A stretch of 64,000 nucleotides of DNA from Mangifera indica (taxonomy: Eukaryota > Streptophyta > Magnoliopsida > Sapindales > Anacardiaceae). Position 1 is the stretch's first letter. Every line of letters starts with the position of its first letter. The position numbers and the translations under genes are program-made. Below are positions 51,588-61,050 of this stretch, piece by piece. The stretch lies in the NCBI RefSeq assembly GCF_011075055.1, contig NC_058149.1, positions 12,282,449-12,346,448 of the forward strand. Reading direction: 5' to 3'. The notes beneath the pieces are model-generated. The model saw nothing but the letters and a program-made list of their open reading frames with translations. It was not told the origin of the DNA and searched no databases.

Positions 51588-53735
51588 TGAAAGTGGTATA
51601 ATGTTGCATTTGGAAAAGCAAATTTAACCACAGCACTGTTGATTTGCATGCCTTCACTCTTCTGTTGAATGAAAATTGGATTCTTGCTGACCGCATGTTA
51701 TTCTTTATTGTTTTAAGGGAAATATGTGGTCTTGATGACACCATTATCCCTCTGGTTGGTGACTGACATTTTTATATGGACTCGGCTTCAAACAACAGTT
51801 CCTCAACTTCTTAGAGCAACCACCTGCTGTAGGAGACTAGAGTTCATAATTCAAGTGCAGGGGAACTTTGGACTTGCATCCTGGTTAAAATTTTGTTCCA
51901 GTTGTATGCTTGTATTCTTTGATCGTTTAATTCGATGTGTATTTCTGAGCATTTATATGTTCGATTATATGTTCTGTTTGATGGCTATACATTACACTCT
52001 TATATTGAACTTTTTTAGTGAACAAAAATGAAGTTATAGATCAACGATTACATTGTTATTTCTCATGTAGATTCCAGTTTCTCATTTCATTGAACTGTTA
52101 TTTCCTTTGTTTCCGAATGGTTAGAGGCGTAACAATGTCATCAAACAGGACCATGATGTGGCTGCACAACATTCCTAATGGCTGGTACTTGTTTCAGAAT
52201 TGTGCATGGAACTTTTGAATCATTGAACAGTTTTCAGTTACCTTAGAAGGTAGTTAGAAAGTAAAATCTTCCAAGATGTTGAATGAAAAAACATTACTAC
52301 TCTCCCTAATTTATGAATCTCAACAGGGAAGAATGGTATTAGTTCTGGGGTTAGGAGAGTGGTATTATCTCTTCCATCAGTTTAGATGATAACAAGTATT
52401 CTTATATCTGAAGAATAACGAGCAACTCCATGCTTCTACTGTCGATCAAAGCTTTCCTGGTCCTGTCGTAAAAGAAGATTGGGGCAAGACTGACAATGGC
52501 ATAAACTTGCATTTGTAGAGCCAGCAGTTTGAATTAGCATATTGGGTATATAGAATGGGACTATAATACAAGAAGATTTGAAGCTTAATTAAAAATTATG
52601 AATCCAAAACAGAAAGAAGAAATCGTCTGAATCAAAAAAATCAAATAACCGGCTGCTGGGTTTTCTATCATGGAAGAAACCCAAACTCAGAATAAAAGTT
52701 CTTTTCCTTTCTCCGTCTTACTACTTGAAAGCTCAGTAGGTTTCTGGATTTCAAGCATGGTAAGCCAAGTGCAGAAGAGGAAATCTTTCAACACCTACTA
52801 ATCTTGGTGCATTTACAATATATTTGATTTTGTCAATCATATATACACTTTTAATGACAGATTCATTCCTACAAAGACATTTTCACCTGAATTATAAACA
52901 TCGTGTAAAGTGTGAGGAATTTAGAGGATGGCTAAAACACTTCTCTTGAATATCACAATTGATCATACTGAACTGATATAGCTTCTACTCTTCAATGCAC
53001 AAAAAAGGAAAAAAGACAAAATAAGAAGGGGTAAGAATAAACTTATTAAATACACACTCAAGCTGGTAGATACTATCACCTAAGATTCATTCATCAAAAA
53101 GTTTGATTTTTAAAAGATTTCCATCCAATTTAGAGCACAAATCCAACATTAGAAAACCGAGTGAACTGACCAGAGCCTCATCATCAAAGACAAATCTCAA
53201 TGTACAATAATTAACAAAATGCAACACGCAATAAAAGGAGGATAGGTATTTCATTTACTAAAGTAATACCCAAACCAGCTTATTCATTCGGGTCCGAACC
53301 AATCACGAGAAGCAGGAAAACTTAGAATTTAGTATGTATCAACTGATTGGATCAAGGATAGTTCGCGTACTGAGTAGATATTTTCGTATTTACATCAGCC
53401 GTAATCTAAGGAGACCAACAGCCGCAGCAGGTAATAAATTATCAGTATAAGTTAAACCAGCAGCTAGACCTGTTAATTGACGGATATACTCTTCTTGTCA
53501 TACTCAAAACGACATGCTTGAAACAATAAATGACCTCGCCTGATCAGCGTAGTTAAGGTTATTTGAGTAATTCAACTACCCTTTCTTCTGTTCCTAGAGC
53601 GAGGTAGCCTTATCTGGTGTGGCTGTATTGTATTCGTTGCCACCAACACCGAAACATAAAGCTTAACTCTTATCGCTTTTCAGTTCGAGCTTTCACTTCC
53701 TCCTATACAAAGAAGTAATAAAAACTCTGTTAAAA
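51588..53735. other. Intergenic between FkbM and BSD2 genes
   Basis: No gene is recognised. On the minus strand around 53300-53530 a short frame-limited segment reads QEEYIRQLTGLAAGLTYTDN and ends GLLRLRLM. It looks protein-like but I cannot identify it. Otherwise it is 3'UTR of the methyltransferase and the 5' region of BSD2. Confidence 0.45.
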
Positions 53736-56621
53736 ATGGCAAACTCCCTTTTTTGGGCTCCCGTTTGTTCCTTCAAATTTCCAAACAAGCCAGGTATGGG
53801 CATAAATATGCATATGTATGTGTTTCCATTCATGAATATTTTCAAATGACTTCCTGTATATGATTTTACAAACTTTTTTGGTAAAATGCTTCCCCATTCG
53901 TTTTGTTTGTAGGGATAGCTATCGACAATTCAGTTGCTCGAAAGTCTATCTGGGTTAATGAAGTGTTTCACAAGTCAAGAACTGCCAAAATTCGATCTTT
54001 GGAGGTTAAGGTAAAAAATTGTCTTCCTATTTATTCAAAGGTGCAAAAATTTCAATGCGTTTGTTGAGCTGAATTCACTGACAAATAAGTTTAGGATAGC
54101 GAAGAGGTTCATAACTCTGTTCTAGGATTGGAATCGCTGTGGCGTTACCCATGGAATTGGGGCAAAACAGATAATGTGTCAAAAAAGGAAATTAGAGCCA
54201 AAGATTCTTCATATGTAGGTTAACAAAAGCATAATTGGATTGGACATGTTCAGTTGGTAATGCGATCTAAAGCTTGAATTAGAGATTATTTGAACTTGCT
54301 GTTTCACACCTTCATGGGATGGCTAAAGGTGGTAAGCAGTTGGCTAATAATTTATATATTTTACCCAACTTCAACTTGCTCCCCTTTTAAGGTGTGAAAT
54401 TTCCAATTTGTTTGTTGTGCTTGAATTCACTGACAAATAAGTTTAGGTTCAATTCTCCAACAGTGTTACTAATAGGGTCAAACCCATTTTGGTGATTGCA
54501 AATCTGGATAGCGAAGGGTTTGATATCTCTGTTCTAGGATTGCAATGGCTATAGTGTTACCCATAGTATTAGGGCAAGATAGGTGATGCGTCATAAAGGG
54601 AAGTTAGAGGTAAAGGTTCTCCATATATGGGATAACAAAACCTTATTGAATTGGATATGTTCAGGTGTTTATGCAATCTAAGCTTGAATTAGAAATTACT
54701 GAACCTGTTGTTTCACACCGTCATGGGATGACTAAAGTTGGTAAGCAGTTGGCAAATAATTTGGTGCACCAGCAAGAAATGTGTCATTATGATTAGAGGT
54801 GAAAAAATGCTGGCAAGGACAATAGTTGTAGATGGAAGCTTTTTATTAATATCTTGGTTGCCTGTGACATTAATGTAGATCCAGAACAAACGAGTAGCAA
54901 AATTCTATACCCAGTTGTGAACAACTAAGATGTAGTACTGCAATTTTTAATATTGTGTTCTGATCTGAAGTATCTGTTATCTTGCTTTATGATTATTTGA
55001 CTTCAAGTTCTCTTTCATATTGGTTCAACAGGCAGCGGATAGTAACAAGAGTGCCAAACCAAATAGCATAGTCTGTGCCGATTGTGATGGAAATGGTAAG
55101 CAGAGTATTCTTTGTCAATTATTACCTTAGTGTTATCTTGATGTTTCAGACTAGATGCATTGTTGGTTTTTGTGGTAATTTGATCTATAATGTATGAGCC
55201 TGAAATAGTTTCTTATTCATATAAGCATCCGGTAATATTATTCCATTTTCTAAAATTCTGTTTCTTTTCTCTTCTTCTTTCATGTTCTCCTTCTTATAGA
55301 CTCTCTGCCTCTGGAATTGGGTATGGCATCAGGGCTATAAAGTTTTTTTTTTTCTCCCACTCTCAGTGATGGCTCCCTCTAAAGTACTAAAATGATTGTT
55401 TTTCACTCCTTAAAAGTGATCCTTGGATCTAGGTCACCGATCTGGAGGCACAGCTTTTTTAATCCTTGTGCTGGCGGTTTAAAATCTATTTTAGTCTTTT
55501 TAGAATTACTTTGCATTCTTGTATAAAGGTTTTACATTGTTACTATACATTAATTTTTGCCAAGTATCATTTTCAGGTTCTTGGGGTTTAAATTTTATTT
55601 ATTTATTTTCTCATATATTTTCTGTTAAACTGCCAATATATTGTTGTAACTTATAGGTTTATAGCTTATAGATTATGTAATCTTCCTAAATACCTAGCAG
55701 GTGCCAAACAATGTTCTCAATGCAAAGGTACTGGAGTTAATTCTGTAGATCATTTCGGTGGACAGTTTAAAGCGGGCGGGTTATGTTGGCTTTGCAGGTA
55801 CTCATTTAAAACTGTGTTTTCCTTTCGTAATTCTTGGTTTATCAGGTTCTCATTCTAATGATTTCACAATACCATGAAAAATTTAAGTTACTAGTCCTCC
55901 ATTTTTTCTTTCTTCCAACCTTATCCTTAATTTTTCCCATTTAAACTTCAAAATTTGAATTTCTCTTTGGTCCGCTTGGATGGATAGTTGTTCTATAGGA
56001 ACTAATATATTATGGAAATTGTCTTTGTTGTAGCAAATCACAGTTTCAAACCTGCAAAACATAGATTTACCACTTTTCAATTTTTTCATTTATTTTTCCT
56101 TTTACCACTGTGAGTTCCCTAAATTAAGGTCATTGTAGACTATAAAGAGGAGCTTGGCTATTTATTATCCATTTGGCGTAGAATCAGAGTCATGGCTATA
56201 CCTAGCCATCCATTCCAAAATATGGTAAGATAGTTGACACATACATAAACATAATGTGAGGTAGTCACTTAGAGTCTAAACCTGAAAGTACTGTGTTATA
56301 ACGCCATGCATGCATGAGGCACTGATCTGTTCTGTATGATAGTTTACTACAAATCAGCTTCAGTTATCAACAATTACATGAAGCTATTTATATGCAATGG
56401 ATGCTTTTGTCAGTCTGCTTTTTCCTGATTTCATGATCTGAACTTTGCTTCTCTGCAGCTTCGTTGTTTAGATTGTACTCATTTTTGTTTTAATATTTGG
56501 GTTTGACAAGTATTTGATACAAGTAAATATGTATTGTTGTAGAGGGAAAAGAGACATTTTGTGTGGGAATTGTAATGGAGCTGGGTTTATTGGTGGATTC
56601 ATGAGCACAATTGATGAGTAA
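53736..56621 (+). CDS. BSD2: BSD2, RuBisCO assembly chaperone (DnaJ-type zinc finger)
   Basis: Five exons, 53736-53793, 53913-54010, 55032-55095, 55701-55797 and 56543-56621, give 131 aa in phase. An N-terminal plastid transit peptide (about 1-52) is rich in basic and hydroxylated residues and lacks acidic clusters. The mature part is a DnaJ cysteine-rich zinc domain without a J domain. Its four CxxC pairs are Cys67/70 (CADCDGNG), Cys78/81 (CSQCKGTG), Cys102/105 (CWLC) and Cys113/116 (CGNCNGAG), ending FIGGFMSTIDE. This matches Arabidopsis BSD2 (At3g47650) closely, including HFxGQFKAGxLCWLCRGK. BSD2 binds RbcL dimers and tetramers in the stroma during RuBisCO assembly and is displaced by RbcS. 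All eight Cys are present, so it should be functional. Intron 2 contains a tandem duplication. Confidence 0.95.
54038..54762. repeat. Tandem duplication inside BSD2 intron 2
   Basis: Copy 1 is about 54038-54355 and copy 2 about 54390-54762, direct orientation. Shared blocks include GAATTCACTGACAAATAAG, CTCTGTTCTAGGATTG, GAATTAGA, TGTTTCACACC, TCATGGGATG and GGTAAGCAGTTGGC. Copy 2 carries about 60 extra bases after AAATAAGTTTAGG (beginning TTCAATTCTCCAACAG). Divergence is moderate by eye. There is no coding sense. Confidence 0.85.
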
Positions 56622-56963
56622 GAGGTAGAAAGATTGTGCCTGCCTGCTAAGTAAGCTATGGTTAAATTAGGTTTGGTTATGTTTGTGAATGTTGAATGAC
56701 AATCATATGCTAATACTTCTTGGGACAATTCCAGATGTGTGTAAAAGGTCGAATTTTCAGATTTTCCAAACCAACCAGGATATCTTGAAATTTTGAAATG
56801 TTGATGTATTTGTTTACCTATTGTCACTTTTGATAGTGTAATTCAAGTTCTTTCTGCATTCAGTTAAATCTGAATTGAGAGTGTACATTCTGGCAAACTT
56901 CCCAGGTGAATACTACAGAGAACTAATCCAGAAGAATAATTCCACAATTAAAAAACGTATAGA
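56622..56963. other. BSD2 3' flank
   Basis: Holds the BSD2 3'UTR and spacer before the tRNA-like sequence. Nothing else is recognisable. Confidence 0.5.
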
Positions 56964-57032
56964 CGCGCCAGGTGGCGAACCTACGACTTTCTGCTTAGGA
57001 AACAGACGCTCTATCCACTGGGCTACGGGCGC
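56964..57032 (-). tRNA. tRNA-Arg(CCU)-like sequence with truncated T-arm (probable pseudo-tRNA)
   Basis: The minus strand starts GCGCCCGTAGCCCAGTGG, has D-arm TAGCCCAGTGGATAGAGCG, then anticodon stem-loop CTGTTTCCTAAGCAG with anticodon CCU, and the T-arm start GTAGGTTCG. Acceptor strands GCGCCCG and CTGGCGC pair except for one C-U mismatch. A normal T-arm would read GTAGG-TTCGACT-CCTAC. Here GTAGGTTCG is followed at once by CCACCTGGCGC, about 4 nt too short, so the T-stem cannot close properly. Total 69 nt against the usual 73. The B box core GGTTCG survives, so it may still be transcribed by Pol III. Probably non-functional. Confidence 0.8.
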
Positions 57033-57831
57033 TGCTTGATTTTTTTGGATTACTCTTATATATTTAATGTTTTAATTTTAAGAAACATCTGGTGGCTACT
57101 AAACACTTTTTGATCATATACTAGTCATCTTTTCAAGAGTAAAAGCCACTCCAAAACCCAGGTCATAAAATGGACCGATCATCATTTTATTGACAAACCT
57201 ATTCTTCCATTTAAGGAAGATATGATTTGGGTCGAAAACAACTTTCATTTCATCTCTCTATTTGACTGATACAAATGCCATTACATTCAGAAACTGACAC
57301 CAGACTTCACTTTGATTCATCTTTTAACTGTAAACAATAAACATCAGTATTTTGGTTTCTATATTCCTTTAGATTCGGTAAACTATACCAAGCCAAAATT
57401 TGTTCTAACAGAACTACTCTAGTCTTCCATCCTAACATCTTCGAGCCCTCTTAGTGTGAGAGAGTTAGGCAGTGCAACCAGGTCAGAAAACAAGAGAACA
57501 GCAGAGCAGCCTGGTGGTCTCCCAGCGGTCCTGCAGAGGAATATCAGGCCTGCAATTACAAGTAACAAGCAGCATGAAAAACTACACTACAGTCATCCTA
57601 GGTTGAAGGGCAGCTCAACAATATTATGCATTACAAATGAGAAAAAACGTGTAATCCTCCATTATTTACTTTGAAAAAAAAAAAAAAATTCTATGATCCG
57701 TGCGTCTCCACTGCACAAATTACATGGGCACAGAGATTTATATAAATGTGTATGTAGCTACTTAACTGTGCTACAATTTGAATTGTTAGTGATACAAATG
57801 GAAGGCATGTGTTTATATTATTTCCTTGTGA
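57033..57831. other. Spacer containing copy 1 of a 300-bp duplicated segment
   Basis: 57084-57395 is duplicated at 60424-60725. The remainder has no recognised gene. Confidence 0.6.
57084..57395. repeat. Segmental direct duplication, copy 1
   Basis: Collinear with 60424-60725. Shared blocks include AAAGCCACTCCAAAACCCAG, GATCATCATTTTATTGACAA, GACTGATACAAATGCCATTA, CTGACACCAGACTT and TTTAGATTCGGTA. Identity is roughly 80 percent by eye with small indels. Confidence 0.9.
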
Positions 57832-58620
57832 TTGTGGGATGGTTTTACCAGTGCAAAGCCAAGAAGGATTGAATCTGGGTTCCATTCTTTTTCTTGCCTC
57901 CAGTCCACCGTTAAATCACACTTCAACAAAGATCCCACCATAGCACCTGCTTTACCAAGGCTTCATTTACATGACTGCTTCATCCAAGTTCATTTCATTA
58001 TCTCTTTGTTATTCTTATATTATACATATACATATGGTTTTGGTAGTAATTACTGAAGTGTTACATTAACTTTACGCAAGGTTGTGAATGGTTATGGGTT
58101 AGTGTTGATTGCAAGGCCTTCGGCTGAGAGAGACGTCTTGCCAAACATGGGATTAAGAGGCTTTGAAATGATTGAAGATGCAAAAACACAACTTAAGGCT
58201 TTGTGCCCTAGCGTTGTTTCATTGGCTGATATATTAGCACTTGCCGCTCGCGATGCTGTTGACATGGTACACTCCATACATTTCTAATTATTTTAATTTC
58301 ATGCATCATCAATTTCAGATTCAACCACTACTCATGTTTATATGTATATACTTATCCAGAGTAATGGTCCAAGATGGCCAGTGTCAACTGGTAGAAGAGA
58401 TGGTAGAGTTTCTTCATCATCCCAAACATCCATTAATCTATATTCACCTCGTGATTCCGTCGCAGTCCAGAGGCAAAATTTTGCTGCCAAAGGCCTTGAC
58501 AACACATTAGTCGGTAATATTCTTACTTCCTTTTCTATCCACCACTTGAAAATGGAATGATTAATAATACGTATGTGCTTAAATTGCAGGGGCACATACC
58601 ATTGTCCTCTATACTTCACA
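57832..58620 (+). pseudogene. Class III peroxidase pseudogene (N-terminal two-thirds)
   Basis: Three exon remnants and a stub are visible. Exon 1 (about 57832-57989) encodes STVKSHFNKDPTIAPALPRL and then HLHDCFIQ, with the catalytic Arg and distal His in RLHLHDCF. Exon 2 (about 58083-58265) encodes [20 protein letters not shown], then [20 protein letters not shown] and LAARDAVDM. Exon 3 (about 58360-58515) encodes [16 protein letters not shown], then [21 protein letters not shown] stub follows with GAHTI (proximal His) near 58590 and then stop codons. Damage: an extra base and a 6-nt insertion break the GCDGS calcium/disulfide motif at the start of exon 2, SCADI is SLADI (conserved Cys lost), DLVTLVG is shortened, and the C-terminal third is absent. 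Adjacent downstream sequence is a fold-back element, a plausible cause of the loss. Confidence 0.85.
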
Positions 58621-58739
58621 ATAACAGGTAGCGCATACCCTACTATAAACTAGTAGTTTTTATCATAACTCAAAGGCCTTTATCTCAACAATAGTGACGA
58701 TTCAAAGCATATAACGTTAGACATAGGTAACTGGACACA

Positions 58740-59275
58740 GTTTGATAGAAACATTTTTAAGAATGTGCAAAATGATAACACAATTCTAGAGTCAAATCAA
58801 AAGTTGTGGAGACTCTTATCACATATGATATAGTTGATAACTATACAAACAAATCAAAAGAATTGTTGAAACTTAGATTTGATCATAAGTTTCCCAAAGC
58901 CATGATAAAAATGGGTAAGATACAAGTTAAGACCAATAGAGATGGAGAGATTAGGAAAGTATGTTCAAAATTTAATTAATTGAAAATTGAATTGGTAAAA
59001 TAATATGCACTATGCTTTATTTTACTAATTTAATCTATAATTAATTAAAATTTAAACATACTTTTCTAATTTTTTCATCTCTGTAGATTTTAACTTTTAT
59101 CTCACTCATTTTGATCATAACTTTTGAAAATTCACAATCAAATCTAAGTTTGAACGATTCTTTTGTATTACTTGTATAATTATCAATTATACTATATATA
59201 ATGAAATCCCTCCACAACCTATGATCCAACTCTAAAATAGTTTTACTGTCTCACACATTTTATGATAGTATGTAT
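58740..59275. mobile_element. Long fold-back (inverted repeat) MITE
   Basis: The left arm (about 58755-58980) and the reverse complement of the right arm (about 59035-59270) align over roughly 200 bases. Paired blocks include GTTGTGGAG, GATAACTATACAA / GATAATTATACAA, AAAAGAATTGTT / AAAAGAATCGTT, AAACTTAGATTTGAT (identical), AGAGATG and AAAGTATGTT. A short AT-rich loop lies near 58985-59035. The minus-strand open frame at 59041-59229 falls in one arm and is not a gene. It lies directly after the truncated peroxidase. Confidence 0.88.
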
Positions 59276-59664
59276 AAATATATATTTATTTATGTATTTA
59301 AAATAATTATATATAATATTATTCATTCTCTCGTTCTTATTAGATGTATTTATTTTATAATTTTTAATAATTTCATGACAAAATAAAAACCTAGCTCAAA
59401 TTATAAAATATTATTTACCACATCGTAACGATGTAGGGGTGATGATAGTATTGCTCTACGTATAATAAGAGAAGGCCAAGACTTTTAGACAGTTCGTCCC
59501 TAGCCTTCTCTGCTTCTGCTTGTTGATGAATGGCTATTCTTTTGACACAGACAGCCAACAAGAACTTCAAGATCATACGCGTATATTCAACGCAGCTCTC
59601 TTTGTCAAAAAGTCAATAATCTATTCATTATTTCATAATTTCAGATTTATATCAACTGGTTTAC

Positions 59665-60060
59665 CTACGCCGGGCATGAATGAGCTGCAGATTGGATCCG
59701 AGCAAGAGATATTAGCGTATTTACTGGATCCATGAGCCTTAAATATTGGATCTTTCTGTGGACTGCAATTGCCGGTTTGGCAAAAGGATCGCTCTGTACC
59801 CACGATACCTCACTTCCTGTGTCAAATTCCAATGAAACATATTGCACCGGGGTTTGAGAGGGGAATGAGTATGGGCCTCGGTCGAGACCTAGCATACCAA
59901 GCACTGTACCGAACAAGCCTGAGTTGTTTCGGGCGCAGCCCAAGTAGAACTAGGGAATGCATCAGAAAATGTAAAGGAAATTGTTTCCTGGCTGGCCAAT
60001 CCAAAGGAATTTGAACCGTCCTCCTAACAGATTTCATATGTACATGCTGAGGATCCACAA
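59665..60060 (-). pseudogene. Scrambled A1 aspartic protease (nepenthesin-type) relic
   Basis: Minus strand, 5' to 3'. First comes a frameshifted piece FTFSDAFP, then GCARNNSGLFGTVLGMLGLD and RGPYSFPSQT, which corresponds to the middle of plant aspartic proteases (FxFGC..N.GLF..xGLLGLGRGPxSFPSQ). It is followed directly by PVQYVSLEFDTGSEVSWVQS and then DPVNTLISLARIQ, which belongs to the N-terminal catalytic lobe (TPxQYVSLxFDTGSDVxWVQC). The order is therefore permuted relative to a normal gene. The first catalytic DTG is intact, the WVQC Cys is Ser, and the second catalytic Asp and C-terminal lobe are absent. Frameshift near 59945. Non-functional. Confidence 0.75.
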
Positions 60061-61050
60061 TCGGAAGAGTCTTTTTACTTAAAAAAAAAAAAAAAAGAAA
60101 GACTTAAATCTATACGTTTCCTTTAAAAATTCTAATGTTCTACAAATCTTACTAACATTTGATTTTCCTTATATGTTAAAACTCTCGCTATTCTCTTTTT
60201 TTGATGATGAGCTTAGATTGTTTTGTCTTTTGGCTTGTGTTTGTGTAATGTATATTCTTAAAAAAAACAAATAAATTAAACGTTGTTTCACTGCAAAATG
60301 AGATAAACTAATTATTTCTAAGAGAAACCAATCATTTGGCTTTCATGTTTCTGCCAAATTTCGATGTCCGGTGTTCATTAGATTAGACCGTGGGCGACGT
60401 CTTGATTAAATCATGAAGTTGAAAACATCTGGTAGGACTAAGCAGTTTTTGGTCATACACTAGTCTTCTTTTTAACGGTAATAAAAGCCACTCCAAAACC
60501 CAGGACATAGAATGGATTGATCATCATTTTATTGACAAACCCATTTTAACACAAGGAACAAATTATCAGGGTTGAAAACTGCATCTTTCTTTTCATCTCT
60601 GTTTGACTGATACAAATGCCATTACATTTAGAAGCTGACACCAGACTTTTCTTAAGTTTCATCTTTTACTGTAAAAATGAGTATTTTGGTTTCAATATTC
60701 CTTTTAGATTCGGTACACAATACCTGAAGAATTTTGAATTGAGGTTGTAAAACTGCAGAGATCATGATTTAAACTGCAAAATTGAGGGCACAAAGTAAAT
60801 ATAATGCCCCAAATATCAATCAAGGGCACAAAAGATCATAAACAATTTATAACCATGCATAAATGGTTAAATCAGAGTTCATAGGTTGAATTATGTCGTT
60901 AAAACGAGTTCAGCTTATGCACAACCATAGGTAATTTAATGTTTTGTAAAGTTACAAGAAAAAATATATGGTTTTAGATATCAACAGGAATGTTAAGGCT
61001 TGCACCATTACTTATGCAAGGTCACAAAGCCTGCAAGGCAATCATTCATA
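60061..61050. other. Intergenic before HO1 3' end, with copy 2 of the segmental duplication
   Basis: 60424-60725 duplicates 57084-57395. Sequence nearer 61051 should include the HO1 3'UTR. No other gene is recognised. Confidence 0.6.
60424..60725. repeat. Segmental direct duplication, copy 2
   Basis: Partner of 57084-57395 with the same orientation and shared blocks. Immediately upstream, GTGGGCGACGTCTTGATTA weakly echoes CGGGCGCTGCTTGATT at the tRNA 5' end beside copy 1, so the duplication may have reached into the tRNA-like sequence. Confidence 0.9.

Noticed and set aside
59041..59229. 62-aa minus-strand frame MDHRLWRDF...
   Set aside because: It falls wholly in one arm of the fold-back element and has a mirrored counterpart in the other arm. 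Not a gene.
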